Origin: Trichaptum fuscoviolaceum
Lineage: Eukaryota; Basidiomycota; Agaricomycetes; Hymenochaetales; Trichaptaceae
Assembly: GCA_910574455.1 (NCBI GenBank)
Contig: CAJSYZ010000012.1
Span: 2,659,317-2,723,316 of the forward strand
DNA: 64,000 bases
Direction of reading: 5' to 3'
Both the position numbers and the translations under genes were made by a program. Position 1 is the first letter of the stretch; every line of letters starts with the position of its first letter. Shown here piece after piece: positions 1 to 12,155 of this stretch. Under the pieces are notes generated by a model. That model was given only the letters and a program-made list of their open reading frames with translations, was not told where the DNA came from and made no database searches.

Positions 1-1344
1 GACACGTGGTTTTGAGGTGTTGAGGGAGGCGACGGGTGTGTAGGGAGTCTGTTATGAAAAGGTATATAGCTGGGGTGAATGGAAAGGAAAGAGAATAGGG
101 AAGATGATCACGATTTATGTAGAGAGGACGCGGGCGAGCGAGCGAGTCATTGATACGGTAGATAACCGAATGGATCTCTACGCGTGCTTCATAGGTCCAC
201 ATACATACCCTGCCGCTGCCGCTGCCGCTCCCCCGCCCCTCCGACAACTTCTCTTGGATAATAGCGTGTGGCATCATCAATTGGACGGACAGACGGACGT
301 GTTGCACGAAAGAGAGGTCGTGCAGAGGGGGAGAGGGATGAAGCAGGAGGAGGATAAGGGTCGGGCGTGCGGCGGGGCGCAGCAGGAAGGAAGGCTCGTG
401 CCTATGATATATTCGAGGAATGGGACTGACGGCGGCGCAGGCAACAAAGGATGAGCCTGCCTTACAGAAGGAAGGCTCACCCGTGTCCCCCAGTTCTATC
501 AAAGCCCTCTCCCAATGAACATAGCGCGCGACGTGCCTCACCCGTCACTGTGACGCGGCCCGGAGCTTCGGAGTGGGCGTGGGAAGAGAAGCGACGGGAA
601 GAGGAAGAGGAAGAGTCTGTAAGGGAAGGGAGAGCCGAGCAAAGGGCAGATATGGTAAGATATTCGGTGGTGATATGAACGACGTTGGGGAGTGCCAGTG
701 GCTGATGACGAAACAACGGCTTAGTATGCCTCACCGCTCACTGCACACCCGGCATTCCTATCCACTACGCCTCAACCTGAGCAGTCCAAGTCCGGCCCGT
801 CTCCATCGTCGTCATCGTCATCGTCATCATCGCGCCGCCTGCTTCTCGCAGGTAGAGTTAGAAAGAGATCGTCGAACAAGTGGCCATGGCTTGCTCCGAG
901 TCGTCGTCGAGCCCATCACTGGCATGTTGCCACGTGTATTCAGGTTCCCACGCTCCCTCACGTTGACTGGCATCCATGCCAATAGTACGAACCTTAACTG
1001 ACACACATCCTCGCATAGCAATAACGATCACCAATTAGCATCATGATCCAGTGCCAATAGAATAGGTGCGTCGTTCTTTGTTTTTTACGTCCCGTCCTAT
1101 ACTCCTAAAAACCGCTCGTCGTCCCCTAACCCCTGTTTACATCTTCGCCCGCGCAAATAACTACTAGTCAAGCCAAGAAGCATGCAAGGATCATTCAATT
1201 TGTGATAGATACCAGAAGGAAATCTCTATTCTCCGTCTCTGTGATACGATACGATGTGCTTTGCTACTTCAGAATGGACATTCGCTCTGATCAACTTGAA
1301 CGAGGGATGAGAAAAAACGTTAAAACTTACTGTACACCGCGACT

Positions 1345-1369
1345 GGGGGCCGGGGGCCGGGGGCCGGGG
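1345..1369 (+). repeat. GGGGGCC heptamer array, potential G-quadruplex
   Basis: Four G-runs of 5, 5, 5 and 4 bases are separated by CC on the plus strand. This satisfies the usual G-quadruplex rule of four runs with short loops. No gene start is recognised nearby. Confidence 0.8.
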
Positions 1370-1781
1370 CAAATGACGCGGACGCGGATGTGGGCTGCCA
1401 ATCGATCGATCTTGCACATCCTAGCCTCTCCTTCGACGCATCGTCACCGTCACCCATTGTCGACATCTTGCACACACTGGGTCGCCGTACAGGAACATGA
1501 GTGGTATCAAAAAAAGAATATCATGGTGCTGAGTCTTACGTATACCCTGAACTTTCTTGAAGTCCTCAGGTGCCAGTGCGTCATTGGACGACTCGGACGA
1601 CGGATGACCGACCGAGAGCCCCAAGCTCACTACACGCATCACTACCGAGTCTGCGCTCCGCTTACCTACGTCCGACGTCCCTTTTCTTCTTCATATCCTG
1701 TGGATCATACATATGAACGAGGTTGGCCCGCGTAGAGTGGCCTGACTGCGGCTGTGGGCTGCGGCTGTGGGCTGGTGACTT

Positions 1782-1838
1782 GACTCTCGACACCCGACTC
1801 CCGACTCTCGACTTGACTCTCGACTCTCGACTCTCGAC
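1782..1838. repeat. GACTCTC heptamer array
   Basis: Imperfect tandem copies of GACTCTC, with variants such as GACACCC and GACTCCC in the first half and three clean copies at the right end. It follows a 13-bp direct repeat (TGCGGCTGTGGGC, twice). Confidence 0.8.
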
Positions 1839-1980
1839 GTACAGTACCACGACAACACCCAAGGAACCAAGACAGACCGTGGTCCGTGCGCTATCCTCCG
1901 GCCGGCCGGCCGCCGCCGCCGCCCAACCAAGAGGTATCCCGGGCCCTCTTGTTGATTCGACGAAACCTCTATTCGGCGGG

Positions 1981-2006
1981 ACCGTGGACCGTGGACCGTG
2001 GACCGT
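1981..2006. repeat. ACCGTGG heptamer array
   Basis: 3.7 perfect copies of the 7-bp unit ACCGTGG. Confidence 0.85.
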
Positions 2007-2088
2007 TTTCCCTTGACTTGGACTTGATAGCGCACGCTGTGCGGCCCGGGCGGGCATCCTCGGAAAGCACTGGTATACGTCACACCGG

Positions 2089-2120
2089 CTCTGTTCTCTG
2101 TTCTCTGTTCTCTGTTCTCT
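2089..2120. repeat. CTCTGTT heptamer array
   Basis: About 4.5 perfect copies of CTCTGTT, followed within 20 bp by a hexamer array of GAAAGC/GAAAGG units. Confidence 0.85.
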
Positions 2121-2340
2121 TCGTCCCGACCCGTCCTCGAGCGAAAGCGAAAGGGAAAGCGAAAGGGAAAGGGGTGCCCTTTCAGACGAAGTGGTATGCG
2201 GTATGCGGTATGCGGTGTGCATGTCGCATTGTCGTCCTCGTCCTCAGCCGTCGATGATGCTCGTTTCCGCGGGCCAATTTGACCGAAGCGTAGTATACAG
2301 TACATACAGTACATACAAACATGCATGAATACTGTTACAC

Positions 2341-2364
2341 GACCGACCGACCGACCGACCGACC
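2341..2364. repeat. CCGA tetranucleotide microsatellite
   Basis: Six uninterrupted copies of a 4-bp unit. It is one of the few arrays in this stretch whose period is not 7. Confidence 0.85.
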
Positions 2365-3149
2365 GGTGTGATGGGCGGCTCATGGCCCGGAATACGCGTG
2401 TACATATGTACCTGTACCTGTACCTGTATGTACGTCGCCGAAAACGCGAGGTGACTTGAGAAGGGTGCGGGCTGCGGGCTGCGGGCTGTGCTAGAGCCTC
2501 TCCTCCAGCTGGCCGCCCATCACCTTGCGGACGTGGGACGTGGGACGTCGTAGCACTCGTCAGTCGTTCTGGCGCTCGTCAGGTAAGTCCCGATCATCTC
2601 AGAGCCTCCCAGTGAGACTGATCGAGAGACAAGCCGTCGTACGACGAAGCTGTCTCCGCGTCGGTCCGGCCCAAGCCAGCTTCGCTTCATCTGATCTGAA
2701 GAAGGGCTCTCGGCTCTCGATGGGCCGATCTTCTGCCGCCATAGGTTTCCTGAGGTTGCCTGAGCAGATTGGGGAAGACTCGATCCGTCCGCGATCGGTT
2801 GCCCGGGCCCTGCCAGTGAGGTCGCCTGGGCAAGCTGCAGAATGCACACTGCACAGGCAATCGCTCCGGTGCAGGGACGTAGCGCCAGTAACTTCGTCGA
2901 CCTATTGAAGAAGAACCTTCCCGAATCAACGAGGACGAGGACGAGGACGAGGACGAAACTGAAGGCTTATCGCATCACTCACTCGCTCGCTGACTGGCAC
3001 GGGCTATGGACTGGCGACTGACTATGGACACTCCCTCCGCTCAGGCTGGCCTCAGCAGCTTCCAGCCGATCCTACGACATATGTACTGGTAGCCCATCGA
3101 CTCCCAGAGACCTTCAGCGAATGTTCTGGGTACACTGCATCGTCCGTGT

Positions 3150-3270
3150 CAAAGGGCGGATGACTTGCATGGCGTCAAGTGCTGCAGACCGTCGCCGTCG
3201 GAAATGTCCTGTTTGCTTGAAGGTCTACACGCGAATGTCTTCTTCAACAAGACACAAAGTGTCGGGGCCC
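3150..3270 (+). pseudogene. C2H2 zinc-finger remnant, copy 1
   Basis: The plus strand encodes a short stretch with CPVCLKVYTR followed by STRHK, closely matching CPVCLQPYTR and FTRHK at the C-terminus of the zinc-finger gene at 4658-5961. No intact finger or start codon accompanies it, and upstream finger-like residues fall in another frame. I read it as an isolated, decayed copy of that gene's last finger. It is short, so chance similarity is not fully excluded. Confidence 0.45.
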
Positions 3271-3299
3271 TCGGGTCCAGATGGTGACACTGACACTCC

Positions 3300-4657
3300 C
3301 GTCGCCCTTTCCCTATGCGTTGTCAATGCGCTGCCTCCTCTTTCAACCCACCGTGCATTGTCCGCCTGTGGCCCAGGGCAATCGGGGAGCATGTACACCA
3401 CTGATCGGGCATCAGCAAGCTCGATGATTCGTCGGCCTGTCAAGCACGCGAGACATGGGCAAAACTAGAAGGGCAAGGCAAATCGCTAAAGAGTCAGGGT
3501 TGACTCGTGACTCCCTTGGTGACCAAGTTCGATGGCGGTGGCCCGGGACAGACATATGTCAAAGCGTACGAGCTCGCGATAGCTACATACATACGGGGAA
3601 AGCCAAAGCCACAACATGTTGGGTAACTGTGCGAAGGAAGCGATGGGGAGATAGGCAGAAGTGACGATGGGCTCTTGCAAGAACACTCGGGGGGCTAGCG
3701 CGTTGAGCGTTCAAAAACTAGAAGAAAATTAAAGCGATTTGAAGGCTAAGCCCTAAATAAAACAGTTCGTACTGCAGGCGGAAGGCAATTGCGGGCCGCG
3801 GTTGGTTGGGCGGAGAATACGACGGTTGACTGGATGAGAGCAAGTAATTCTTGCTGGGGCAGAGATGAAAGAAAGCAGCATAATATGAAGTTACGAGGGT
3901 CTGGAGATCTCGTGGCCCGTCGTCGTCCAGCAGCATCCGCGGTCGTCAGGCTGCCCAGCCCAATGATGGATTGAAGCGTCACTCGAATCGCGTCTCCGCC
4001 TCCCCTAAAGTTGACGCGAAGAGCCGTACTACGTATATATGTCCAGCGAAATGAACTCACTAAAGTTTTGCTTTCATAATTCTTCCCAATCGACTATAAA
4101 TCCTTGTTAATTCAGACCGTCAGGTCAGGTGTAGTATCTCGCAGAGGACTCGCAATCAATGAGTAATATGACAGCAGCGGATATGTACAGTGAATGACTA
4201 CATAGAATTGCTGCTTTCCAAGGAATGAAGAATTACAAACAAGGACGACAAGAAAAAAGAATTGCAGGGAAAATATATACAGTAAACAAAGAATATAAGC
4301 GTTAGGAATAACGAATAGCTTGATTGCGGTAAAGACACAAAGTTGAGAAAAACCAGAAGAAAGTCATAAGTGGAAAAGTAATGGCGCGTCACCCGTAGGC
4401 TAACAAGAAGACTCGATGCCGGTAACAGAGCATATAAACAGAATGAACCGAATCCAATATTTCATGAAGAATAACTGATGGCTAGATTGCAAGAGCATAA
4501 TTTAAATTAATTTAGAATTTGAAAGCGCATAGATTTGCATAAGGGGGGAAGGCAGATGGAAGTGAAGGGAGAAGACATAGACCCCAGCGCGACAGACAAG
4601 TCACTTTCACGTCGTCTTCTTCCAAGCGCCAGAGTGCGCCATCTAGACCAGAGGTCC
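3300..4657. other. No gene recognised
   Basis: AT-rich in its second half (about 4200-4500). Open frames are short and lack family motifs or convincing splice sites. Confidence 0.5.
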
Positions 4658-5961
4658 CTAACATTTGTGTCGCGTGAAAGACCATCCTCGCGTGTAAGGC
4701 TGTAAGCAAACAGGGCATTGCGCTTCGACCCTTTCCGGGAAGTGTTGCTCGATGGCATGCCTCAAATACGATGATTTGCGCATCTCCGCAGTGCCCACGC
4801 ATGGTCCCCTTCCCTCAAGGACCGGGAAAGGACAGGCAAACAGACACTTTGGGAGGTCAGCGTTCGAGTGCTGATGTGTTTGCGTAAGATCTCGTCTGTG
4901 AGGGGCGCCCTGCAATGTTTTCCCCCAATCTTCAATGGGTACAGAACTGTGCTCGGAGACGGAGAAGCCGACTCATCTGGCCGCTGATCCGGCTGTATGT
5001 CCAGCGCAGGAGAGGCTTGAGGATTGTATTCCGAGGACTTTGGTCCTTCATGACTATGCCACGATGTAGCGACGGTAGTAGCCGAGCTGAAGCCTGTCTC
5101 GCTGGGATGTTCCTGGGCATAGAGAGGGTCGAGAGAAGAAAGCGATGAGCCGCTGGACAGGACAGGCAAGCTTAACGGCTTAGTCGATTGTGGCAAAGTG
5201 ATGGAAGGATCATCAATGCGTCGGCGAGTTCGCCTAGTGGGAACGAGGGCGGAGGCTTCAGTATTCCTGCTTCGCTTTTTCGCAGCACGTTCACTTGGTC
5301 CTGCGACAGGTAGCATGGATGGTGATGGCACACCAATCACGTTCGAAGCGGGGGAAGTAATCAATGTAGGATAGATAGTTGCGCTGAAACCCTGGGATTG
5401 TGAATGTGAGGCGTGTTCCTGCAGGAATGGATTTGGTCCAATCGGTGTAGATGAGAAAGACGATGATGTGGTGGCAGGCGAAGGAAAGATACCTGATCTG
5501 AACAGAGGTTAATTACAGATAAAGAGATGAAAACAAAGTTGAACTCACGGTACATAAATGGGTGATACGACAGACGGCACTCGAAACGTGAAATTGGAGG
5601 TTTGCTGCATGAACAGGCGGAACGGTTCAACACTGTGCCTTTCATGGTAAGAATGACGGTCGAAAGTGTGATCAGATTCAAAAGATTGATTCTCATCACT
5701 TTCGCTGTCACGAGCACGGTCATCAAAATAGTTTGGGATCGACTGTGGTTGTGACTGATGGCCGATGTCCAGTCCCAAGGAGTTGGAGGAGATGTTTAAG
5801 TGCTGGGCGTTCGTCGGGCCAGCGTAAAGGTTCTGGATAGACAACTCAGAAGGTGCCTCAAGCCCTTGCTGTCTGCGTAGATACATCAGCACTTCTCTCT
5901 TGAATGATTCCCTGTAGTAGGCTTACTCGAAGCTAGCATCATTGAATACTCCATTAAACAT
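4658..5961 (-). pseudogene. C2H2 zinc-finger protein gene, copy 2, broken
   Basis: The probable start is ATG at 5961 (MFNGVFND). The frame meets a TAA twelve codons later but continues in the same frame (ESFKREVLMYLRRQQ). A 51-bp intron with GT/AG ends (5498-5548) joins exon 1 to a Ser/Pro-rich exon with a basic KKRSRN segment. The C-terminal fingers (MRKSSYLRH, then CPVCLQPYTR with FTRHKC at the stop) are in a different frame from the preceding exon. There is no room for an intron, so a single-base shift near 4870-4880 is needed. A role as a DNA-binding regulator is inferred from the fingers only. Two lesions make a pseudogene likely; a sequencing error could explain the shift but not easily the TAA. 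Confidence 0.6.
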
Positions 5962-6549
5962 CGCTGAAAAAGACTACCTCTACTAGGGCATACGAGATAG
6001 GTTGTTGGGGATGAAGGTCTGTGTGATGAGAATGTGCAAAGGGAAGAAGGGGTGACTCCTCAAGTCAAGGCTGACAGGGATTAGATACTAAAACGAAAAT
6101 TTCAACTTAGTTTCGAAGATTTCGATTCACAAGCGACGGCGAGCTGATCTTGGGTAGCTTGCTTTATAGTTCAGTACCACGTTAAGCCAGCAAATGGCAA
6201 CCATTTCCAACTCGCTCTCCTTTATACACCAAAAGAGGACATAAACTAAGTTTTCGATAGCCACAAGCCAGGCGCTGCAAAATAACCGTCAGCGTGAGGG
6301 GAGCTGAAGTCTATTGTCTTTTCCACTCTTTTCTCGCTTGTGCGGAGAAGACAAAGGACTGACTGCATTGCAATAGCGACCCACTGGCCACCACTCAGGG
6401 TCGTCGTCTACACATCTTGAAAACCACGCTCGGCAAGCTCCATTATTCGTTTGTTTATGATAATTCCACTTTTATTCTTTTTACCCGTGCGGCATTGTTG
6501 TTTGTTGTTTGCGCGGTTCATATACACGCACAGGTTCCTTCTAATACAA

Positions 6550-7424
6550 CTCACTGACTTTGAGCTACCTCTCTCTTCGACTAACCCCCTACAACTCTCT
6601 AGCATCACCCGTAATGTGCTTTAATCACAACTCAGATCATCTTCTGAGGTCAAACAAGCGGCACCAGTCCCGAAGTATTGAGTATGCATCCTTCCTACTA
6701 TCCTCAACATTGGATGCTAATACGACACTCGTCAACCCACAGTCCCCGGCTTCTTGCTGGTCAACCATCAAGCTCGTCGAAGCTGGATTCCCATTCAGTC
6801 GCCTCCGGGCCATGGAGCGACGTTAACATGGGATTGGTAAACGAACAAAGGACAAGGGGTTGTAAAAGCAATGCTAAGGATCTGTTCATGAGTGATTCCA
6901 CCTCCATGGGCTTCCCCAGGTGAGCTCATCGACTATGTTATACCACACTTTGAGAATTGACTAGTTAGTATTGCCTCATTCAGCCCACAGGCGGACGACA
7001 CCGATTCATTTGGAAAGAATGCTACCCCTTTTACACCTTCGTCGGATGCTGGATCCATGGGACAGATGGTGTCTACACCGTCATCCACCACTACTCTGCC
7101 TCTCTCTGATGATCGTGGCGTCTTCGATTTAACTTCTGTCCTTTTCGACTCGTCAAAGGGAAGACATGCAAGACCAGAAGCAAGGATGACGCGAATAAGG
7201 AGAACGTTGATCTTACTAAGATCAAGAGAGTCGACTTCAAAGTGCTTGTACGTCACATCTACACTCAGCACTTTGTTGATCCACCCCGCTGGCGCTGCCC
7301 ATACTGCCCGAAAAAATTTAAACGAGAGGATGAGATCAATCGGCACAGAAGGAGACACAACTGCGGACCTCCATTACCTGCGCTGCGAAGTCGGATATCA
7401 GCTTTAACGTGGGTGGCGCAGTAA
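6550..7424 (+). pseudogene. C2H2 zinc-finger protein gene, copy 3, broken
   Basis: The C-terminal part (about 7125-7424) encodes CPF...C, then RHIYTQH, then WRCPYCPKKFKRE with NRHRRRH: a typical agaricomycete double C2H2 finger. Upstream, a Ser/Thr-rich segment (about 6991-7160) is in another frame, and the change occurs inside SSKGR/KGKTC near 7150 with no splice sites. A plausible 71-bp intron lies at 6920-6990. Exons before it do not join in one frame. Finger spacing suggests the same family as the loci at 3150-3270 and 4658-5961, on the opposite strand from the latter. The first exon is uncertain. Confidence 0.5.
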
Positions 7425-7429
7425 ATCTC

Positions 7430-9010
7430 GTCTGCGGTGATGGTTACGCGAGGAGAATGAGGGCCCGAAGGTCGACATATTGATGACATTTAACGACCTT
7501 CTAATCTGCAACCTACACACATTACGATTATCTTATGGTCTAAAGTATCTTTCACATTGTATCATCATCGCATCTATGTTATTTCTTCGGCATTATTTAC
7601 TCTCATCACTGTTTAATCACTATTCGGAGAGCTGGTTTCTATTCATTCACTGTCATATTGGTTTTAAATTGTGTGCAAATTATGTTGTTCCCTGATGCTG
7701 CAAAACCTGATACAAATGGCTAGATTGGTACGAGACCTATCAATGGCGTGTGGAAATACGGAGCCACAAGAGAGACAAACCTGAGGCTGTTCTGTTTAGG
7801 GGAGGTGAAGTCGCGACTTGAATGACGCGTGAATCACGAAACTCTTATTTGCCACTGTTTGGCCACTGTCAGTGTTCTTGCGCGGCCTGAGCACGATCCT
7901 CCTTTGACACGCACATTGGCTCGAATACAGCGTAGTTCGATCGATGTAAAGCTACAAACCTCGAGACTCTTGTATCCTTGGCTTATCTACTCGTAATACT
8001 CTCTCTGATCAGCTTATCTTCTTCGCTGCTTTCAACAATACTTTATTGGACTTGTTTAGTCTAAATCTCCTTCACCGTCACGTTGCACTGGATGTCTCCG
8101 CCCTACCTACAACGCCTTCTTCATAACAGTACGCTCTTCTTGATTCTCGTATTTGAAAGTTACTGACTTACATTTCCGCATTGCTTGTTTTCGTTTGGCT
8201 TGCACGCCCTTTATCTCTCCGTGGATCTCAAGTGCGCTGTCACTCATTCGTAGGTATCTCCAGATAGTTCCACATGCTTTTAGGAATGATATTCGATATA
8301 AAGGCCTTGATAAAGAACACTATGACGGAAAATCGCGGAGACCGCCGTATGTGAAATCCAAACTTTCCCCTTGTCCTGCATCAACTCTAAATATAGATTT
8401 TTCTCATGAAGGTCTGTCCTGGACATCGGGATCAATTATCTTCCAGCGGTATAGAAACTCATGATTTGATTAAATATTCTATAAGAGACAGAATACGAGC
8501 TGCTCGAGGATCGTTTTGCCCTTAATCTCCAGCCTTTGTACTTCTCCTGTGCTCACTCTAACTCCCATACATGGGAAGGAAGTTGCAAAGAGGCTTTCGA
8601 TGGGCAGGGTCGGCTTTGAGAAGCCCATTTTCTTAATGAATTGCGACATCCCGAGAGATCATTCGCAATACTTTTGCGGCTTTCCGATGTATTGTTTAGC
8701 ACTGGTGAGGTGGTTTTGCTTCCAACGTAGGCCAGGCATTCGGCCTTGCCACCAATCGGTAGCCCTTCTCATACATTTTCCTCCAAAACAGACCTCAGTC
8801 ATCTGCAAGGCACCAGAACTTCTTGCGCCATTCGAGATATCGTCTGCGTGCTGAGGACTTGTTCAACTTAAACTCACAGGCGTGCGGCTGCTGCTGTACC
8901 GTGGTTCTTATCAACCTTCAATAGGTGCACTCCACATGGAGTCTGGAGGTCGAAGCCCCAAGGAAAGAAGTGGAAGACCTACAGGCTGTGTCTTCTTATC
9001 CGGATGCCCA
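7430..9010. other. No gene recognised
   Basis: AT-rich to mixed sequence with short open frames only. Its right end forms the upstream region of the MFS transporter gene. Confidence 0.5.
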
Positions 9011-9017
9011 TTCGCAG

Positions 9018-9025
9018 TATAAATA
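9018..9025 (+). promoter_or_regulatory. TATA box of the MFS transporter gene
   Basis: TATAAATA lies 58 bp upstream of the ATG at 9083. This is close for a fungal core promoter and implies a 5' leader of only about 25-30 nt. Confidence 0.6.
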
Positions 9026-9082
9026 AAGGCTGTAAGCACACCGCCCTTTGTTCCTGCAGTCCGCTGACTGACTGCCGCTCTT

Positions 9083-11660
9083 ATGGCCTCACCTTCAGAG
9101 CACAATGCCTTGAGCACGGTTGCCACTGGCGTAGACGCAACAGCTATACCTTCTCCTCACGACTTACGAACTAGACCCGCCTCATCGTCTGGCGATAGTG
9201 ACTACACGATCGAGAAGAAGAATCGCGATAGCAAGGAAACGTTCCATGACGACCTTCAGGACTCGATTGACGATGCGCCGAAGCTAACGGACCTTATCTT
9301 CCGTCGCAGGAAGCTCCAGTCGATTGACCAGGATGCCATTGCGACGCGTCGCTCCGTTTACGACGACCCAGTTCTTGCAAGCCACTATTGGCCGAAGCCC
9401 GAGTACGAGAATCTTCACCGCTTTGACCCCGACGCACGATGGACGGTTCGGGAGGAAAAGGTTCGATTCTGTCTTCTACTCATCGTGGCAGCATTGCTCA
9501 GCTGAAGCACCCGCGCAGGCGATAGTCCGGAAGATTGACTGGAGGGTCATGCTCTGGGCTGCCATCAGCTTCTCTGCGGTATGTCATCGCATCGCTGGTG
9601 ATCTTACTCGTTATCAACTTGTTCTTTAGCTGAATCTTGATCGCGGAAATTTGTCTCAAGCTAACACCGATAACTTCCTTCCTGACCTCCACCTAACGAC
9701 TGACGACTTCAATTGGGGCAACTCAATCTTCCGCCTCGCTTTCTTATGTGCAGAGTTGCCCTCACAGCTGGTCTCGAAGAAAGTAAGTAGAGCTCTTACT
9801 TCTCAATATGGCTGTCGCTGATTGCCTGCACACTTATCAGGTCGGTCCTGATCGCTGGATTCCGACACAGATGTGCTTGTGGAGTGGGCCTGACCGAGTT
9901 CCGACAGTTAGTTAACATGCACTGACGGGCTCCTTTAGGTATCGTAAACCTTGCACAATTCTGGCTTAATGGTCGCACCAGCTTCTTTGTGTGCCGCGCG
10001 CTGCTTGGGTTCATTCAGGGAGGGTAAGCTGATCAATCAATCTTGCTCTTACATTGCTGAAATCAGTTTCTAGATTTATTCCAGACCTGATTCTCTATCT
10101 TTCTTGTGAGTTACATGAGCCTCTGTTTTAGTCTTCTCATTAATTCTTATCTCGCGAATTCCTCTTCAGATTACTACACAAAGACCGAGCTACCAATTCG
10201 TCTCGCTTTCTTCTGGATGTCTTCAAATATCTGCGGAATTGTGGCCAGTTTCCTGGCGTACGGTATTCTTCACCTCCGTGGCCAACTCGGCAAAGCCGGA
10301 TGGCGTTGGCTCTTCCTCATCGAGTACGTCGCGTTCCCGTGGCAATGATCAGCGTTGACTTATGCTTACTTCTTCTCGATAGGGGCCTTCTAACTTTCGC
10401 TATTGGTTTCGCTACATTCTTCATGATGCCGCCGTCCCCAACCCAGACACGCAATTGGTTCCGACCAAACGGGTGGTTCACTGAACGCGAGGAGACAATA
10501 ATTGTGTCTCGAGTACTTCGTGATGACCCAACCAAAGCAAGTGATCTCCTTTCGCATTACGACGTGCGTGACTTACCATGGAGTGTAGGGGGATATGCAT
10601 AACCGAGAGGGCCTGTCTATTAAGCGTATATGGACTGCCATGTGCGACTATGATCTATGGCCTTTATATATACTGTGCGTATAGTTATCTCTACTTTTTT
10701 GATGATGAATTGAGCTGTCTCCCTTTCTCTGAAGTGGCCTTACGTTCGGCCTTCCGGCAGGTCCACCAGGAACGTATTTGACGCTTTCCCTTCGTCAACT
10801 TGGGTAAATCATCTCGGCCTTTCCAAACCATATGATACAGAAAACTGAACACATGACCTTGATCAGGTTTAGCACGTTTACAACGAACCTGCTTACCATC
10901 CCTTCAACTATGCTTGGCTTTGTCACTATGTTCCTCATCACTCTCATCTCCGAGTCTGTCAACGATCGCGCCATCGTCTCCATGGCTGAGGATCTCTGGG
11001 CTTTACCACTCCTGATTGCAATCTACTGCTTACCAGCTAATCCTAATCAGTGGATCTATTTCGTACGTCATTTCTGCTAATCTAATAGATGCTCGCTAAG
11101 AAGGATAACAGGCACTAGCCTCAGGACTGCTATCTTATCCATACACTCATCCGATCCAAGTTGGCTGGTGCTCGCGAAACTCCGGAGCGGTAGCGAGCCG
11201 GACGGTAAACGCTTCACTTTATAATATGTAAGTAGTATCCTTTGTATTCAGGCAACAGCGTTCGTTCCTAATACTCCATAGGTTCGTGCAAGCAAGCTCT
11301 ATTGTATCTGCTCAAATCTATCGCTCAGATGATGCGCCGAGATGTGAGTGGTAGTTCGAGACCTGCTACTTGCGATCAGTGACTAATCACATATTCTGCT
11401 AGACCGCCGGGGAAATCGGGTGCTCATCGCCATTAGCTGTCTCAACTTACTCGTATTGTATCCTGGCACGAAGGCGTATTACATTTGGAAGAATAAGCGG
11501 AGGGATAAGATTTGGAATGCCATGAGTCCGGAGGTAAGACAGCTTATCATTTCTCTGCATTACTTGTTCTGACGTCATGATCCGACAGGAGCGTGTGCAC
11601 TACTTGAATACTACCAAGGATGTCGGAAATCGTCGACTAGACTTCAGGTTTGCGCACTGA
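9083..11660 (+). CDS. MFS transporter, allantoate permease-like (anion:cation symporter family)
   Basis: Fifteen exons join into one uninterrupted frame of 596 codons. Introns are 9461-9518, 9579-9629, 9783-9840, 9884-9938, 10024-10073, 10106-10169, 10324-10382, 10537-10588, 10675-10734, 10804-10866, 11063-11111, 11228-11281, 11344-11402 and 11534-11588. The protein has a long acidic cytosolic N-terminus, then family signatures: [12 protein letters not shown] at the first helix, [24 protein letters not shown], and the characteristic end ([15 protein letters not shown] then DFRFAH). Members of this family import carboxylates, ureides or vitamins across the plasma membrane; the substrate cannot be told. 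The eighth intron starts with GC (GCAAGT), and only that junction keeps the conserved DDPTK-GDMHNRE join. Other introns are GT-AG; the first uses a weak GTTCGA donor. No lesion is seen. Confidence 0.93.
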
Positions 11661-12155
11661 AGAGCAGAGTGTTTAGGCGCAGAGACTTAGTGACTTGATG
11701 GGGGCTAATAGTGACTTATAATGAGAGAGTAACCCCACCACTGTATAATTGCTACGAGAATGAGGAAATACGCAAGTCGATCTGTTGCACTTTTGCACTT
11801 GGACCGTTGCTAAGATTATGTGTGCTTTCCTTCGGAAGAAAGGCTAAATATATACCTCGAGACACTACTCTCTATCGTATTACATAGCGACCCTTCCAAA
11901 TACTCTGATTGGCATCCACGACCGGCACTTATTCCTTTAGTGAGACAGAAAGGTACTTGATGTGTTCGTACTTATTTGAGATATTGACATTAGTAGCTCA
12001 TCGTGAGCCGAGAAATGAAATACGACAAGTTTTCATATTATATTACGGCCCGTAGTAGATGTAATGTCCAAACATGATGAATACCAGTAATCATCGACGA
12101 AGTGTTACACATCGCAGAAGGAAAAGACAGAATAAGAGATAAAGTGAAATTTGCT
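11661..12155. other. Intergenic, convergent 3' ends
   Basis: It separates the 3' ends of the MFS gene (plus) and the membrane-protein gene (minus). It must hold both polyadenylation regions. No other element is recognised. Confidence 0.6.

Larger units (their letters stand above)
1..3100. other. Gene-free, microsatellite-rich region
   Basis: I recognise no protein family in any frame here; the open frames are short and rich in low-complexity residues. The region is instead dense in short tandem arrays of unrelated sequence: CATCGT (803-832), GGGGGCC, GACTCTC, ACCGTGG, CTCTGTT, GCGGTAT (2193-2215), CCGA, GCGGGCT (2467-2488), ACGTGGG (2531-2548) and GAGGAC (2928-2955). It could be an extended promoter for a gene beyond the left edge. 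Nothing seen here settles that. Confidence 0.6.

Noticed and set aside
1..2600. Subtelomere
   Set aside because: No TTAGGG-type telomere repeats; the heptamer arrays differ in sequence from each other, so telomere proximity is not supported.
8153..8854. Open frames of 103 and 112 codons upstream of the MFS gene
   Set aside because: No family resemblance and no splice or promoter context; likely chance.
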